From Apostichopus japonicus (taxonomy: Eukaryota > Echinodermata > Holothuroidea > Aspidochirotida > Stichopodidae): a stretch of DNA of 64,000 nt. Each line of letters starts with the position of its first letter. The stretch's first letter is position 1. Below the pieces are notes generated by a model. The model saw only the letters and a list, made by a program, of their open reading frames with translations. It was not told the origin of the DNA and searched no databases. Positions 1-10,789 of this stretch are shown here, piece after piece. Position numbers and translations under genes: made by a program. The DNA lies in NCBI RefSeq assembly GCF_037975245.1, contig NC_092576.1:41065611-41129610 (forward strand). The letters run 5' to 3'.

Positions 1-97
1 TAGAACTCGATTGAGGATCAAGTGCGGTGTGAATCAAACCAACGTGTTGCTACTTGTGATACCGCCTTTTACTGATTTCAAATTGCCCGCTTTCTAG

Positions 98-250
98 TAA
101 GCCCAGGCTGTGACGTAATTAACTATACTACGTTATTGTTACTAACCAACTGGATTAGCCAACCAGTGAACTGCAAAGTGACAGACAGTAAACTTTATCA
201 TTGTGATGTGACCGGAAATTTCACTTGCTTATCTGGAAATGGTATTTATA
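98..250 (+). CDS. candidate internal exon, Cys-rich extracellular-type (low confidence)
   Basis: An acceptor-like TTTCTAG precedes base 98 and a good donor (A|GTAAGT) follows base 250. The 153-nt interval is open in one frame and has phase 1 at both ends, as extracellular modules often do. The roughly 50-residue translation has four cysteines and several N-glycosylation sequons (for example NYT, NFT). No domain family is recognised. It would belong to a + strand gene entering from the left. It does not join in phase to the candidate exon at 824, so either one of the two is wrong or an exon between them is missing. Confidence 0.3.
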
Positions 251-823
251 GTAAGTGAGCAGTATACTTTTCTGTTTCGTACATATATTGCGGTGAGTAT
301 TTGCAGAGAGTTGTTATAACAACTCCCTGGTATTTGTGCGTTTCATCGCTTTACTTCTTCGAATATCACTTGAGGGCATATTGAGAGAAACCGGCAGAGC
401 AAAAAACGGACTGTTGAAATCTATCTCGACTAATCTATGAAAAAGGATATGGACAATGGGAATCGTAAGAGGAGCATTTAAAACGGGGGGAGGGGAGGGG
501 GAGGGAGGGGCAGGGGGCATGTGGTAGGAGGTTGGAGGTTGGAAAAAGTTTCGCACAAAATTTAAGCAAAAATTACTTAAATCTCAAATATGGATTTGCG
601 CCGCTATGACCGACAAAGTTTAGCCGAGGTTTTTGAAGCCTGACACTGAGTACCGATTGTTCGATATCCCAGTTCCGAGGCTTGTGTGCCCCCCCCACCC
701 ACCCACCCTGTCCCCGTTTTTAAATAAATGCCCTAAATAGCTATTCTGGACCCGACCATTTCTAAAGCCGCAAAAACGGCATCACCAAAGAACCGGCTAA
801 TTATATTTGAATTTCTATCTCAG

Positions 824-1085
824 GACTAAACTCGGAGGGGGTACATATAGTTGGATAGAAGGAGACATCCACAAATATCCAAAATATGACTCATTTGTAA
901 TATTAGATGAATTATATGACCATGCATTCTGGATCAGTTTAGGGGAAAATGTTGTATCCATGAGATGTCAATGTGTTCCTCGAGCACCTAACTTTCCAAT
1001 TAAAATTAACGGATTACATTCTATAACAAAGGCATATGCAATTAAACAGGTTCATAATAAAATTAAGAACGATTCTTTGCATTAA
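824..1085 (+). CDS. candidate 3' exon, function unknown (low confidence)
   Basis: A pyrimidine-rich acceptor (TTTCTATCTCAG) precedes an open frame of about 87 codons ending in TAA. The translation contains TYSWIEGD, WISLGENVV and MRCQC, which look like genuine protein rather than low-complexity sequence, but I recognise no family. Entry would be in phase 2, which does not match the phase-1 donor at 250. A poly-G tract starts about 35 bases after the stop. Treat it as a possible terminal exon of the same unknown gene as the exon at 98. Confidence 0.3.
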
Positions 1086-1447
1086 CAGTTATGTTTACCA
1101 CACATTGGGGAACCTGACGAGGGGGGGGGGGGGGAGTGGGTGGGGTGCACCACATGGTTGCATTGGGTCCCCAATATAGCGTTAAAGGAGGTCTAATTAA
1201 AGTACCCTAATTATTGTTTATGCTCATTTAAACGTCGCGGGTTCTCGGAAGCTAACTTGGCGAAAACAGCAAAGGGAAAACTTGATTGGATTTCAAGTGA
1301 CAAAAATTGTGCGATGCTATGTACTCAGTGTGAATCCTCCAAGCCATAGTTTTTTTGTTTTTTTGTTGTCTTGTCTTCGAAAAGTCTTCAACGCAAAGCG
1401 ATTCTTTTCACATATCAGTTGATGGAAACTGCAATTATTATATTATC

Positions 1448-1824
1448 CAAGGGCGTAGGAACCGGGGGGCTGGGAGGGGGGGGGGGCGCCAGCCCCCAGT
1501 GCAAAATATGGGGGGCGGAAGTATCATTCCGCCCCCCCCCCCCGCTCCGCAAGTCAGAAAACCCCTTTTTCATTTCAAATGAGAAAAATATCTCATTTGA
1601 AGCACCAAATTGCATCTAAGGCCAGGTGAAAATGCAAAATTCTTTACAAAATGGAGTGGGTGTTGAAGTGTGCTATATTGCACCAAATTGCATCTGAGGC
1701 CACCTGGAAATGCAAAAAAATTCCAAAGGGGAGGGGGACACCCCCTCCCCTTAGACCACTCCCCCAGGCCGGCCATCAGTCTTCAGCCCCCCCCCCCACT
1801 CAAAAGTACCTTCCTACGCCACTG
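1448..1824. mobile_element. hAT-like MITE, copy 1
   Basis: A 377-bp non-autonomous element. It starts CAAGGGCGTAGGAA and ends TTCCTACGCCACTG, a terminal inverted repeat with an exact 10-bp core, GGCGTAGGAA. It is flanked by an 8-bp direct repeat, ATATTATC (1440-1447 and 1825-1832). The 8-bp target duplication and the CA..TG ends are typical of hAT elements. The interior carries long G and C runs and two internal copies of a CACCAAATTGCATCT segment. No coding capacity. A second copy of the same family lies at 16785. Confidence 0.9.
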
Positions 1825-1870
1825 ATATTATCATTATGTTCTACTAGTCCATAAATTTGTTAGTACAATC

Positions 1871-1890
1871 ATGGAGGTAAAAACCTCCAT
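1871..1890. repeat. short perfect hairpin
   Basis: ATGGAGGT and ACCTCCAT are separated by four A residues, forming an 8-bp perfect stem. It lies just after the hAT-like element and resembles other GGAGG/CCTCC hairpins in the first 9 kb (8211-8233 and 8383-8418). Confidence 0.5.
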
Positions 1891-2626
1891 CATACAATGG
1901 TACAATGTCCTTTCTACGCTTCTGTAGCTCCGTAGTTAGCATCCAACATTGATATTTCCGAATTCTACGGTCCAGCAACAATAGGCAGCTAAATTCAAAT
2001 CTGTATGGAAGCCGTGAACTGCCGCTTCTAAAACTTGTTGACGATCTCGTGAACTTATGTTAAAGTCGGAGAAAAATTAATATAGCAGTTTGTCGATCAT
2101 TTAAGCATGCTTTGACTCAGTGATCAAATAGAAGCTGGAATCTTACAATAAACAATTAAACAATGTGAAGCGTGTCACAGTGACAATAGCATTTGATATT
2201 TACATGTTATTCAGTATATCACGCCTTTTTGACAGTAATCAGAAACACATTCTTGCTATATTTTTCAGAGACCCACGAGTTATCATTTTAAAAGGTTTGA
2301 AATTCTGACACTCTTCAAAATGCGGCAGTATTTAATTTTTAATTTTATTCAGTTCCTTATGAACAGCGTAATGATATAGCTACATTCCATTTTTGACATT
2401 CAACATATTAAACATCACTTGTGTATTTAACGTTACTTGATCGAGACGTAGTTTGCAATAATTTTCAGGAAAATTCGTTTCATATATATAACTATTGGAG
2501 AATAAAACCATTACCTTGATCCGGCACATGCATATGGATTTCGCTGTGTGTACTACGTATTGTAATGTAGGCGCTCTATTTTTGCCTTTATACGGCACTT
2601 ATGTATGTTTATTTACTATTTATTTA

Positions 2627-2629
<3 letters not shown>

Positions 2630-2709
<80 letters not shown>
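2630..2709. repeat. (TA)n microsatellite
   Basis: About 80 bp of nearly pure TA dinucleotide. It directly abuts the 3' end of a minus-strand tRNA-derived SINE, so it is probably the expanded tail of that SINE. Confidence 0.95.
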
Positions 2710-2713
<4 letters not shown>

Positions 2714-2830
2714 ATCGTAATGAGTTTGTAAATTAAGAACAGTGAAACAAACTTTCAGCCTCCACCAGGATTCGAGCCACGGGCCTCCCGCTCTGTACGC
2801 GGACACCCTAACCACTAGGCTATATGGACG
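2710..2830 (-). mobile_element. tRNA-derived SINE with TA-repeat tail
   Basis: On the minus strand the sequence reads like a tRNA gene head: a box A type stretch (TAGCCTAGTGGTTAGGGTG, complement of 2804-2822) and a box B type stretch (GGCTCGAATCC, complement of 2768-2778), spaced as in a tRNA. A short unrelated body then runs into the TA repeat. A functional tRNA is unlikely, because no closed acceptor stem is evident and the 3' side continues into SINE-like sequence. Confidence 0.7.
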
Positions 2831-3178
2831 CTGATTGTATGTCCAGAGGTTCGAAACCGGTAAGGAAGGTCTATATGTTTGGGACTTGCTATTCTGTTTA
2901 TTTAAGACTTGCATGTGTCTCAAGCATGAATGTATTACGGTACCCTCACAGGATAATACTTCCGTGTCTCAGGTATGCATTTCTTTAATGGAATTATATA
3001 ACAGACACAGGACAATCTTAGCTATTATATATTTGCATATACGTGCGTGATTTTTACAAACACCACACGTGAATATGCCAATTTTTTGGCATAATGCTTA
3101 TTTTCTCAAGCGATATAAATTATTTTCGACATTTCCGTAAAAACTAAACAGTAATGAACGTCGTTTACGTATTATACA

Positions 3179-3344
3179 CAGGGACGTAGCTAAGGCCTGA
3201 TGATTGAGAGTGGGTAGGGGGGGGGGGGAGAGATGTAGTGGCTGAAATTCCAACTGGATGGGATTTGGAGCCAGAAAATTCCGACTGCTGCCTTGTAACC
3301 CGCAGCCCCCCCCCCCCCACACACACCCTACTCGTTAACGATAC
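3179..3344. mobile_element. MITE-like dispersed repeat, copy 1
   Basis: Starts CAGGGACGTAGCTAAGGCC and is closely matched by 57416-57538, including a segment around GTGGCTGAAATTCCAACTGG and GAGCCAGAAAATTCCGACTG. The CAGGGRCGTAGC start resembles hAT-type ends. The mirrored right end is not visible, so the copy may be truncated. It contains a poly-G and a poly-C run that copy 2 lacks. The overlapping open frames are repeat sequence, not genes. Confidence 0.7.
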
Positions 3345-3689
3345 AGTCAGTGTCAGTCAGTCAGACACTCCATCTTTCGCGACTGCACTTTTGTTTTTTT
3401 CGGTACATTTGTACCACTGGCCCTCACTTCACAAATTTATTAATCACTCTGGTAATTAGCGAGTAAGCAATGAGTATAAGTTATCTACTTGATAGGCTAC
3501 ATAGACTACCAACTAAAAAAGCTATGTTAATGTAACAAAGAGGAAAACTTTTCTTTTTCAACAAATTATATTCGACGACATAGTGAACTACCCCAAAATA
3601 CAGTGCTTTTTCCTAGCGCGCTTAATATTATTTTCTTGGGGGGGGGGGGGCTATTTACCACTCACATGAAAAAAATTAAATTCTTCACT

Positions 3690-4035
3690 TCATTCCAACT
3701 GAGCATTGGGAATGAAGTGAACAGTTAAACATTTTGCAGAAAAATGTTGAGTTGACGAGATGCGATAAGTTGCCAATTAAACATTTCGCAGAAAATTGTA
3801 CAATTGCTCAATTGGGATGAAGTGAACAATTGAACATTTTGCCAAAAACATGTCCAATTAACGAGATAAGATAAGTTGTCAATTGAACATTTTGCAGAAA
3901 AGTTTTCAATTGCTCAGATGGAATGAAGTGAACAAGTGAACAATTTGCAGCAAAATGTCCAATACACGAGATATGATAAGTTGTCAATTAAACACTTTTC
4001 AAAAATTGTTCAATTGCTCAGTTTAAGCAACTAAG
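3690..4035. repeat. ~105-bp tandem array, about 3 copies
   Basis: ATGAAGTGAAC recurs at about 3712, 3818 and 3923. Each is followed by AACATTTTGCAG-like and GATAAGTTG-like segments, which gives a period of 105-106 bp. The copies are diverged by substitutions and small indels. No coding potential. Confidence 0.8.
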
Positions 4036-4689
4036 CAATCCAACATTTTTCTGTTTTTTTTTTTGGATAAGATTTTATCTTGTTATTTTAACAATTTACT
4101 GAAAAATTTCACTTTATGGGCAAAGTTTTTCTTATGTTGATGGCCATTTTAAGCTTCCGTAGAATAGCATTGAGCGTTTTTATTGTATACGTTGTACAGT
4201 AGTTTATTAGGCATTTTTTTTAGAGTATTCAAAATCACACGAAGTTTTGTATGGTGGAGTATAAGAACCGCGAGATACAATTTCTTAATATGACAAGGAA
4301 AACGTGGTAAATATGACTGATTAAAGGTCAAGTGTGACCGAAAATTGTAGGTCACTCACAAATAGCAAGAATTTATGAAAAATAGAGTGCGACAGTCGGA
4401 AAAATTAGAGTGCCACAGTCGGAAATTCCGTACTCATAAGCGTACGTATACAATTTTAATCTAAGGCTGATGGGTACAGTTTCTTCCTCGTTATAATCCC
4501 TCACTATAATTTTCAGTTGATATATGTCATCAACATATTATGTTAAATTAAAAGTAAGTATAGGTATCATCAACCTATATATGAAATTGATCGCAGAGTC
4601 AATCAGGCGTAATAGATTTAGGGAGGGGAAAATTGATTGTGGGGTGAGGGGCTTCGAGTTCAAATACGTATACTCATCAAAAGTAGTCT

Positions 4690-5045
4690 GTAATGGCCCC
4701 AAATTACGGCATGCTGTAATTGCTGGAAGTTTTCAAAAAAGTCCTTTCCTGAAGGTCTTCACTCTCCATATTGTTCGCTGACATTATAAACACACACAAC
4801 AAGATGACTAAATTTCCCAGTTAGGTAAATTTCCTCCAAGGTGGTTAATAAAACAGTTTAAGAATTTTAACATAAGGTGACCATATTTTTATATGTAGCA
4901 TATATGGGACCAATAAATCATACTTAGTATGATAGTAATATTTAGTAGTGTAGGGTCTACTCGTTTGTATTGGGCTTTAACCTAGTGAAGTTGCATATAA
5001 CAAGGTTTGAACCTAACTGGAGACCAAAACTTCCCGGTACGTAAC
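4690..5045. repeat. long flanking repeat X, direct copy 1
   Basis: This stretch is homologous to 6870-7205 in the same orientation (shared segments around GGTCTTCRCTCTCCA, AAGATGACT, and TTGCATATAACAAG followed by TTTGAACCTAACTGG). It is homologous to about 7490-7725 and 9051-9270 in inverted orientation. It bounds the satellite-like array on the left. Confidence 0.7.
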
Positions 5046-6775
5046 ACCTTCGAAAAATAAATGAAGAGGCGCGGGAGGGGGGGGGGGGGGTCGGGGGTCG
5101 GACAGAGGATTCAAGAAATTATGTAATATATTGGCTTCTTTAATAGTGCAGTTCCACCGGGGTCTACTCGTTTGTATTGGGTTTTAATTCCTTCTAAATT
5201 GCTTAATTTTCAAACATGTTCTGTGAAGACTTCTATATTTCAGTCATACTTTCCCAAGCGTGGGCACAATTCCCCTAAGCGTGGGCACAATAAAGTTACT
5301 GTCACACATGCATGTTAACCAATATGTATACGGGTATATATGTATATGTGTCAGGGGGGGGGGGTCGGGTGTCGGAAAGAGGATTCTAACATAAAGGCTT
5401 CTTTAATAGTGCAAAGCGTGGGCACAATAAAGTTACTGTCACACATGCATGTTAACCAATATGTATATGTGTATATATGTATATGTGTCGGGGGGGGGGG
5501 GGTGGTCGGGTGTCGGAAAGAGGATTCAAGAAAGTATGTAATATATAGGCTTCTTTAATAGTGCAGTTCCTAAAGGGTCTACTCGTTTGTATTGGGTTTT
5601 AATTCCTTCTAAATTGCTTAATTTTCAAACGGTTTCTGTGAAGACTACTATATTTCAGTCATACTTTCCCAAGCGTGGGCACAATTCCCCTAAGCGTGGG
5701 CACAATAAAGTTACTGTCACACATGCATGTTAACAATATGTATATGTGTATATATGTATATGTGTCGGGGGGGGGGGGTCGGGGGTCGGAAAGAGGATTC
5801 AAGAAAGTATGTAATATATATACTATATGTACTATATTTCAGTCATACTTTCCCAAGCGTGGGCACAATTCTCCTAAGCGTGGGCACAATAAAGTTACTG
5901 TCACACATGCATGTTAACCAATATGTATATGTGTATATATGTATATGTGTCGGGGGGGGGGGGGTCGGGTGTCGGAAAGAGGATTCAAGAAAGTATATAA
6001 TATACAGGCTTCTATAATAGTGCAGTTCCTAAAGGGTCTACTCGTTTGTATTGGGTTTTAATTCCTTCTAAATTGCTTAATTTTCAAAGGGTTTCTGTGA
6101 AGACTACTATATTTCAGTCATACTTTCCCAAGCGTGGGCACAATTCCCCTAAGCGTGGGCACAATAAAGTTACTGTCACACATGCATGTTAACCAATATG
6201 TATATGGGTATATATGTATATGTGTCAGGGGGGGGGGGTCGGGTGTCGGAAAGAGGATACTAACATAAAGGCTTCTTTAATAGTGCAAAGCGTGGGCACA
6301 ATAAAGTTACTGTCACACATGCATGTTAACCAATATGTATATGTGTATATATGTATATGTGTCGGGGGGGGGGGGGATGTCGGGTGTCGGAAAGAGGATT
6401 CAAGAAAGTATGTAATATATTGGCTTCTTTAATAGTGCAGTTCCTAAAGGGTCTACTCGTTTGTATTGGGTTTTAATTCCTTCTAAATTGCTTAATTTTC
6501 AAACGGTTTCTGTGAAGACTACTATATTTCAGTCATACTTTCCCAAGCGTGGGCACAATTCTCCTAAGCGTGGGCACAATAAAGTTACTGTCACACATGC
6601 ATGTTAACCAATATGTATATGGGTATATATTATGTATATGTGTCGGGGGGGGGGGTCGGGTGTCGGAAAGAGGATTCTAACATAAAGGCTTCTTTAATAG
6701 TGCAAAGCGTGTGCACAATAAAGTTACTGTCACGCATGCATGTTAACCAATATGTATATGTGTAGTGTATGCGGC
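5045..6775. repeat. higher-order satellite-like tandem array
   Basis: GCGTGGGCACAATAAAGTTACTG-type starts occur at about 5279, 5416, 5694, 5878, 6153, 6290, 6568 and 6707. Spacings are 137, 278, 184, 275, 137, 278 and 139, so a short and a long unit alternate to give a higher-order period of about 415 bp. One irregular 459-bp step contains a truncated long unit. Each unit carries an ACACATGCATGTTAAC segment, a TATATGTGTATATATG stretch and a 9-13 bp G run followed by a TCGG motif. Open frames inside are artefacts of the repeat. Confidence 0.93.
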
Positions 6776-6869
6776 TGCGTACATTATACATATGTTGTCT
6801 ATGTATATATGTTAATCGTACATTATGTCTCTATCTGAGACTGTATCTGTGGACTGTATTGGCCGCAAA

Positions 6870-7205
6870 TTAAGCAACTTGCAATAATTGCTAGGAATGT
6901 TCAAAAAAATACTTTCCTTGGAGGTCTTCGCTCTCCAAATTGTTCTCAAACATTCTTAATGAACACAAAAGATGACTGAATGTCTAGTGAGGTAATTTTT
7001 CTTCCAAGGAGGTAATATAACCGTTTAAGAATATTGACCAGGGGTGAGGTGACCATTTTTGAATATATGGCATATATGGGCCAATACAGCATACTTTAAT
7101 CCTTCTACATAACCTATATTAGTTGCATATAACAAGTTTGAACCTAACTGGACACCCAAACTTCTCCCGTAGCAACGTAAACACCTTAGAAAATTAAACA
7201 GGTGA
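6870..7205. repeat. long flanking repeat X, direct copy 2
   Basis: Diverged direct copy of 4690-5045 on the other side of the array. It is followed by another G run and TCGG-type motif, as in the array units. Confidence 0.7.
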
Positions 7206-7433
7206 GGGGGGGGGGGTCGGAGTGTTTGAAAGAGAATATAAGAAAGTATATGATGTATAGGCTTTTGTATCACTTGCATTTTTTTCATGGGGCCTTCTCG
7301 TTTGTACATGGTGTAATGCCTTCAATATTGTTAAATTTAAGAACAGGTTTTATGACAACTAGCCAAATATATTTCAATCATACTTTCCTCGTAAAACGTG
7401 TTTGGTAAAGTATGTTCTTTACTTTGAATCTTT

Positions 7434-7730
7434 TACTTGCAATTGTTTAGATTTTACACCCCAATACAAAACCAGTATATCCCGCTCCAAAGGTTTGCTG
7501 TTTTGGCCCCTAATATGCCAGGTATTCAAATATGGTCACCTTTGATACAAAAAAAAAATTGTATTTGTATTACCACCCTTGAGGAAATTAACATTCAGTC
7601 ATTTTATGTCTTTAATTTAGAAAGTATGAGAACAATTTGGAAAGTAAAGACCTCCTGGAAGGTAATTTTTGTAAACTTCTGGCAGTTATATATAGCGTGC
7701 TATAATTTGTGGCATATGCAGACTACCTTT
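7434..7730. repeat. repeat X, inverted copy 1
   Basis: The complement of this stretch matches 6850-7200 (for example CTTCTGGCAG near TAGCGTGCTATAATTTGTGGC, against the direct TTGCAATAATTGCTAGGAATG region). With the direct copies it forms a large imperfect inverted repeat. The 139-codon open frame here is a by-product. Confidence 0.65.
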
Positions 7731-8210
7731 CATCCATTTAGCCACCGACAAATTGCTCAACGGGCAAGTATTAGCTTTGAAGTTATGTTTTCAGGATCAC
7801 CGCCCTATAAGTGTGTTATACATGTGCACATAATGGTAGCAGTGTTATACATATGAGCTGTTAATGTTACCCTAAAACTGTGGATTTCTAGGCATTAACC
7901 CATCATTTCATGCTCACGACCCGAACTATAGCCAGATTGTTTAACAGGTGAGTTACAACTCCCTGATTTAACTAGTAATTAGCTAGGAAGCACATTAACG
8001 CAGGAGGATCGCCATCCTTTTGGAAAATTTCCAGTTCATATACTCCCTTAATGGGGTATAAGAGAATGTATAGCAAACGCTGATACGTGTGCGAAAATTA
8101 TCAAAGGAGAAAACAACCTCCCCGTGTGAAAAGAAAACAAAGAACAATAAGAAAGCAGACGCTAATTCAGTAAGAGTATACTATTACTTTCAAACGTATA
8201 TAGTATCAGC

Positions 8211-8418
8211 AGGGAGTTGTTATGCAACTCCCTGGTATTAGTCAGCCATACATTTCGTACGCTATTCGCGGTCGCATTATTAACCCTACTGTTGTCATGT
8301 TAGCAGCTTCGACCGCGTTTGAAAACAAGCGCGTTTTTTCATGCTGGTTTTGCTGTCGTTTGATTGGAGGATGAACAGCGACTGATCAGGGAGGTCTAAA
8401 ATATCACCTCCCTGATCA
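8211..8418. repeat. pair of GGGAG/CTCCC palindromes
   Basis: The first hairpin (8211-8233) has arms AGGGAGTTG and CAACTCCCT. The second has perfect 13-bp arms (TGATCAGGGAGGT at 8383-8395 and its complement at 8406-8418) around a 10-base loop. A related perfect 18-bp palindrome, GAGTTGTTATAACAACTC, lies at 308-325. Both 308 and 8211 are followed by CTGGTATT, so these are probably copies of one small hairpin element. Confidence 0.55.
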
Positions 8419-8918
8419 ACAGATGAGGGTTGTTCATTGCGGTTTCACAAATTCTCTACAATAAACCAATTTGATGCACTGTTCTGTTTGATACAGTATA
8501 AGGCAGGCCGTATCGTGTATTTTCATTGTTGTATCTGCATATGCATCAAGAAGCAGATAAACCAAACACGTACCATACTAATCGGACATAAATAATAATA
8601 ATAAATAATAAAAAACGTCAGGCCAACTTACTTTAACACATAAATAATTATACATAAAAAAGTTAGACAGACAGATGAGGAGACCCGTGTATGTGTCTTT
8701 TCATCTGTTTTCTCATGATTCCAGCGCTAGTGATTAGAATATCGATCAGCCATGCCAAAGCGCCAAACTTAATTCTTTGTGAGGGCGAGCTGTTTGTTGA
8801 GGTATTATGATCGAGGGCCCGCAACGTGAATTACGTAACTTACCAAAATGAGCAACCACGAGGAAATTTGCTGATACTCTCATAGAATTAGCTTGAGGAG
8901 TTTTGTTGGTTTGACGGC

Positions 8919-8921
<3 letters not shown>

Positions 8922-8966
<45 letters not shown>
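8922..8966. repeat. (AT)n microsatellite
   Basis: About 45 bp of pure AT dinucleotide. No adjacent SINE head was recognised. Confidence 0.95.
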
Positions 8967-8969
<3 letters not shown>

Positions 8970-9050
8970 ACTGAACAAAGTATGAGAAATACATTGTGAG
9001 GTACATATGGTTGTATGTATGTGCAAGCCATGCACATTCACGTTGAAAGA

Positions 9051-9270
9051 TATATGCTGTATTAGAACAATGTCAGATATTCAAATATGGTCATCTTTGG
9101 TCAAATCCTTTAACTTTTTTATATTACCACGTGCACGTGCACCCTGAAGGAAATTTACCTCACTGGACATTCAGTCATCTTGTATGTCCATTTACTAGAA
9201 TTTCAAGAGAACATTTTGGAAGAGTTAAAACCTCTCTTTTTGAAAACTTCTAGCAAGTACTTTAGCATGC
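9051..9270. repeat. repeat X, inverted copy 2
   Basis: The complement matches 6870-7100 (shared AAGATGACTGAATGTC, AGTGAGGTAA and GTAATATA). With 4690-5045 it is the outermost arm pair of a possible foldback-like element of about 4.6 kb enclosing the satellite array. Confidence 0.65.
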
Positions 9271-9339
9271 TATAATTACAGACGAACATATAATGAACCG
9301 AATAGGCAGATGATTGTCTCGGTAAAAATTACCCCTGGG

Positions 9340-10290
9340 TATAAATTAAATGTGACGTATATGGGCGTTGTAATCATACCGTAATCACGTTCTGTGTATT
9401 TTTTGAAATTTCCGACGCTTAAGTTAATATTAATCATCTCTTAAATTCCGAATTTTTATTGAGTCAACGTAAGCGAAGTTTATGTAATCATGCTGTACTG
9501 ACACTCGTGGTATGTGTATGCTCTGCGCTCGACGCGTAAGTGAATCGTAATCTTCCCGTAAATTCCAAATTCAGTGGAGAATACATTCAACGTAAACGCA
9601 ATGCGTAAGTTGGTGTAATCATGCTGTAATCCCGTGGTGTGCATGCTTCGGAATTTCCGACGTGAATATCCTAAACATGCCGTACTGTGCCTGTTTCAGG
9701 TGAACGAAAATAACTTAAACTTGACGTTTAAGGATTTCGTAATCAATACGTAAACGCTGAAATGGACGTATTTGGGTATTTGTAAGTTAATTGTAAATAT
9801 ACAGTACATTTTTAACTGCACTCGTTTCAGCCAACGTAAATGTTGAAATTTTGTTCATGAGATGCAGTCACAGGGTAATATCATTATCGGAAAGATTGAC
9901 ATGAGAATTGTGTCCAGTGTTTTATTTCATGGAACAATCACCGTTAACGTCATGCTTAAGTTTGGCGTAAGTTTGTTGTAAACGCGTTGTGTCTATGCTC
10001 CGAGTTTCCGATGTGTAAGATAATCGTAATCCTGTCGTAAATTTCTTCGTGGCGAGATTAAGGTCAACGTAAACGTGGAGAAGAAATAAGTTTTAATAAA
10101 TACGAAAGTAATTATTAACTTCCGATATGTAAGTTGTCATAAACGTAACGGAAATCTGTTGTTCCGTGTTTACAATGTTTACGGATGCGTAATCACATCG
10201 TAAACGAAATGTACGGGTTTCCGATGTTTAAGGTGACCGTAAGCAAGACGTAAACATCCAAGGACTGTGCTTACGATAACTTAAATGCGT
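9340..10290. repeat. degenerate CGTAA-rich tandem array
   Basis: By eye, 19 exact CGTAA words lie on the + strand of this ~950-bp stretch against about 2 of the reverse word TTACG. A second motif, TTTCCGAYGTNTAAG-like, recurs near 9410, 9655, 10007, 10121 and 10219. Segments starting GTAATCATGCTGTA recur near 9485 and 9615 and, more weakly, 9370, suggesting a heavily diverged unit of about 115-130 bp. No coding frame. Confidence 0.7.
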
Positions 10291-10475
10291 GTCTTTTTCC
10301 CGTGATTTAAAAAAAAGCGCAACAGATGTTTCCGAAATCATGCGGAAAACCGTTATGTAGAACAATATCAATTTTTAGAGACATTTATTCCTCATACAGT
10401 GTCGTATATAGCTTCACCATAGAAAGGGTGGGCTGTTGAATTAGAACACACCTACTCAAAACTATGACTTTCTGG

Positions 10476-10785
10476 CAGGCGCGTAGCGAGGAATTTGCTA
10501 AGGGAGGGGCGAACCTGTAGGCAAACTATTAGAGCAGTAGATTCTGCACCGGAAACTATCTAAGCGTAGCGCCACCATGAGTTGGCGCGAAGCGTAGAAG
10601 AACATTTTGGCCGAAAATGCCTCCCAGATCGCTGGAAATAGCACTTCCCAGGCCTTGTAAGGTGCATCTAAGCATTTTCTATTTTGAAATTACTATCGAT
10701 ATCATTAAAACATACGAACAAATTTGTTCAAGGGGGGGGGGGGGTCGGTTGCCCCTTTGCCCCCCTTTCGCTACGCGAGCGCCTT
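10476..10785. mobile_element. dispersed repeat with GCGTAGCG ends, copy 1
   Basis: Starts CAGGCGCGTAGCGAGGAATT and ends near CGCTACGCGAGCGCC, so the ends are approximately inverted. Internal segments (GGGAGGGGCGAA, TTGGCGCGAAGCGTA, CCTCCCAGAT, CACTTCCCAGG.CTTGT) match 49205-49450 as a diverged second copy. It holds a 13-base G run. No gene is supported. Confidence 0.6.
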
Positions 10786-10789
10786 TTCA

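Noticed and set aside
1355-1854. Pro/Gly-rich frames on both strands
   Set aside because: They come from poly-G/poly-C tracts inside the hAT-like MITE.
2495-2923. Frames with Tyr-Ile repeats
   Set aside because: They are translation of the TA microsatellite and SINE.
5340-6432. Several similar 70-96 residue frames in the satellite region
   Set aside because: They are the same repeat unit read repeatedly, interrupted by variable G-run lengths; nothing indicates translation.
5045-6775. CRISPR-like regular repeats
   Set aside because: Units are long, have no spacers and occur in an intron-rich eukaryotic context; it is a satellite.
7437-7856. 139-residue + strand frame
   Set aside because: It lies wholly in the inverted copy of repeat X; the homologous copies have no matching open frame.
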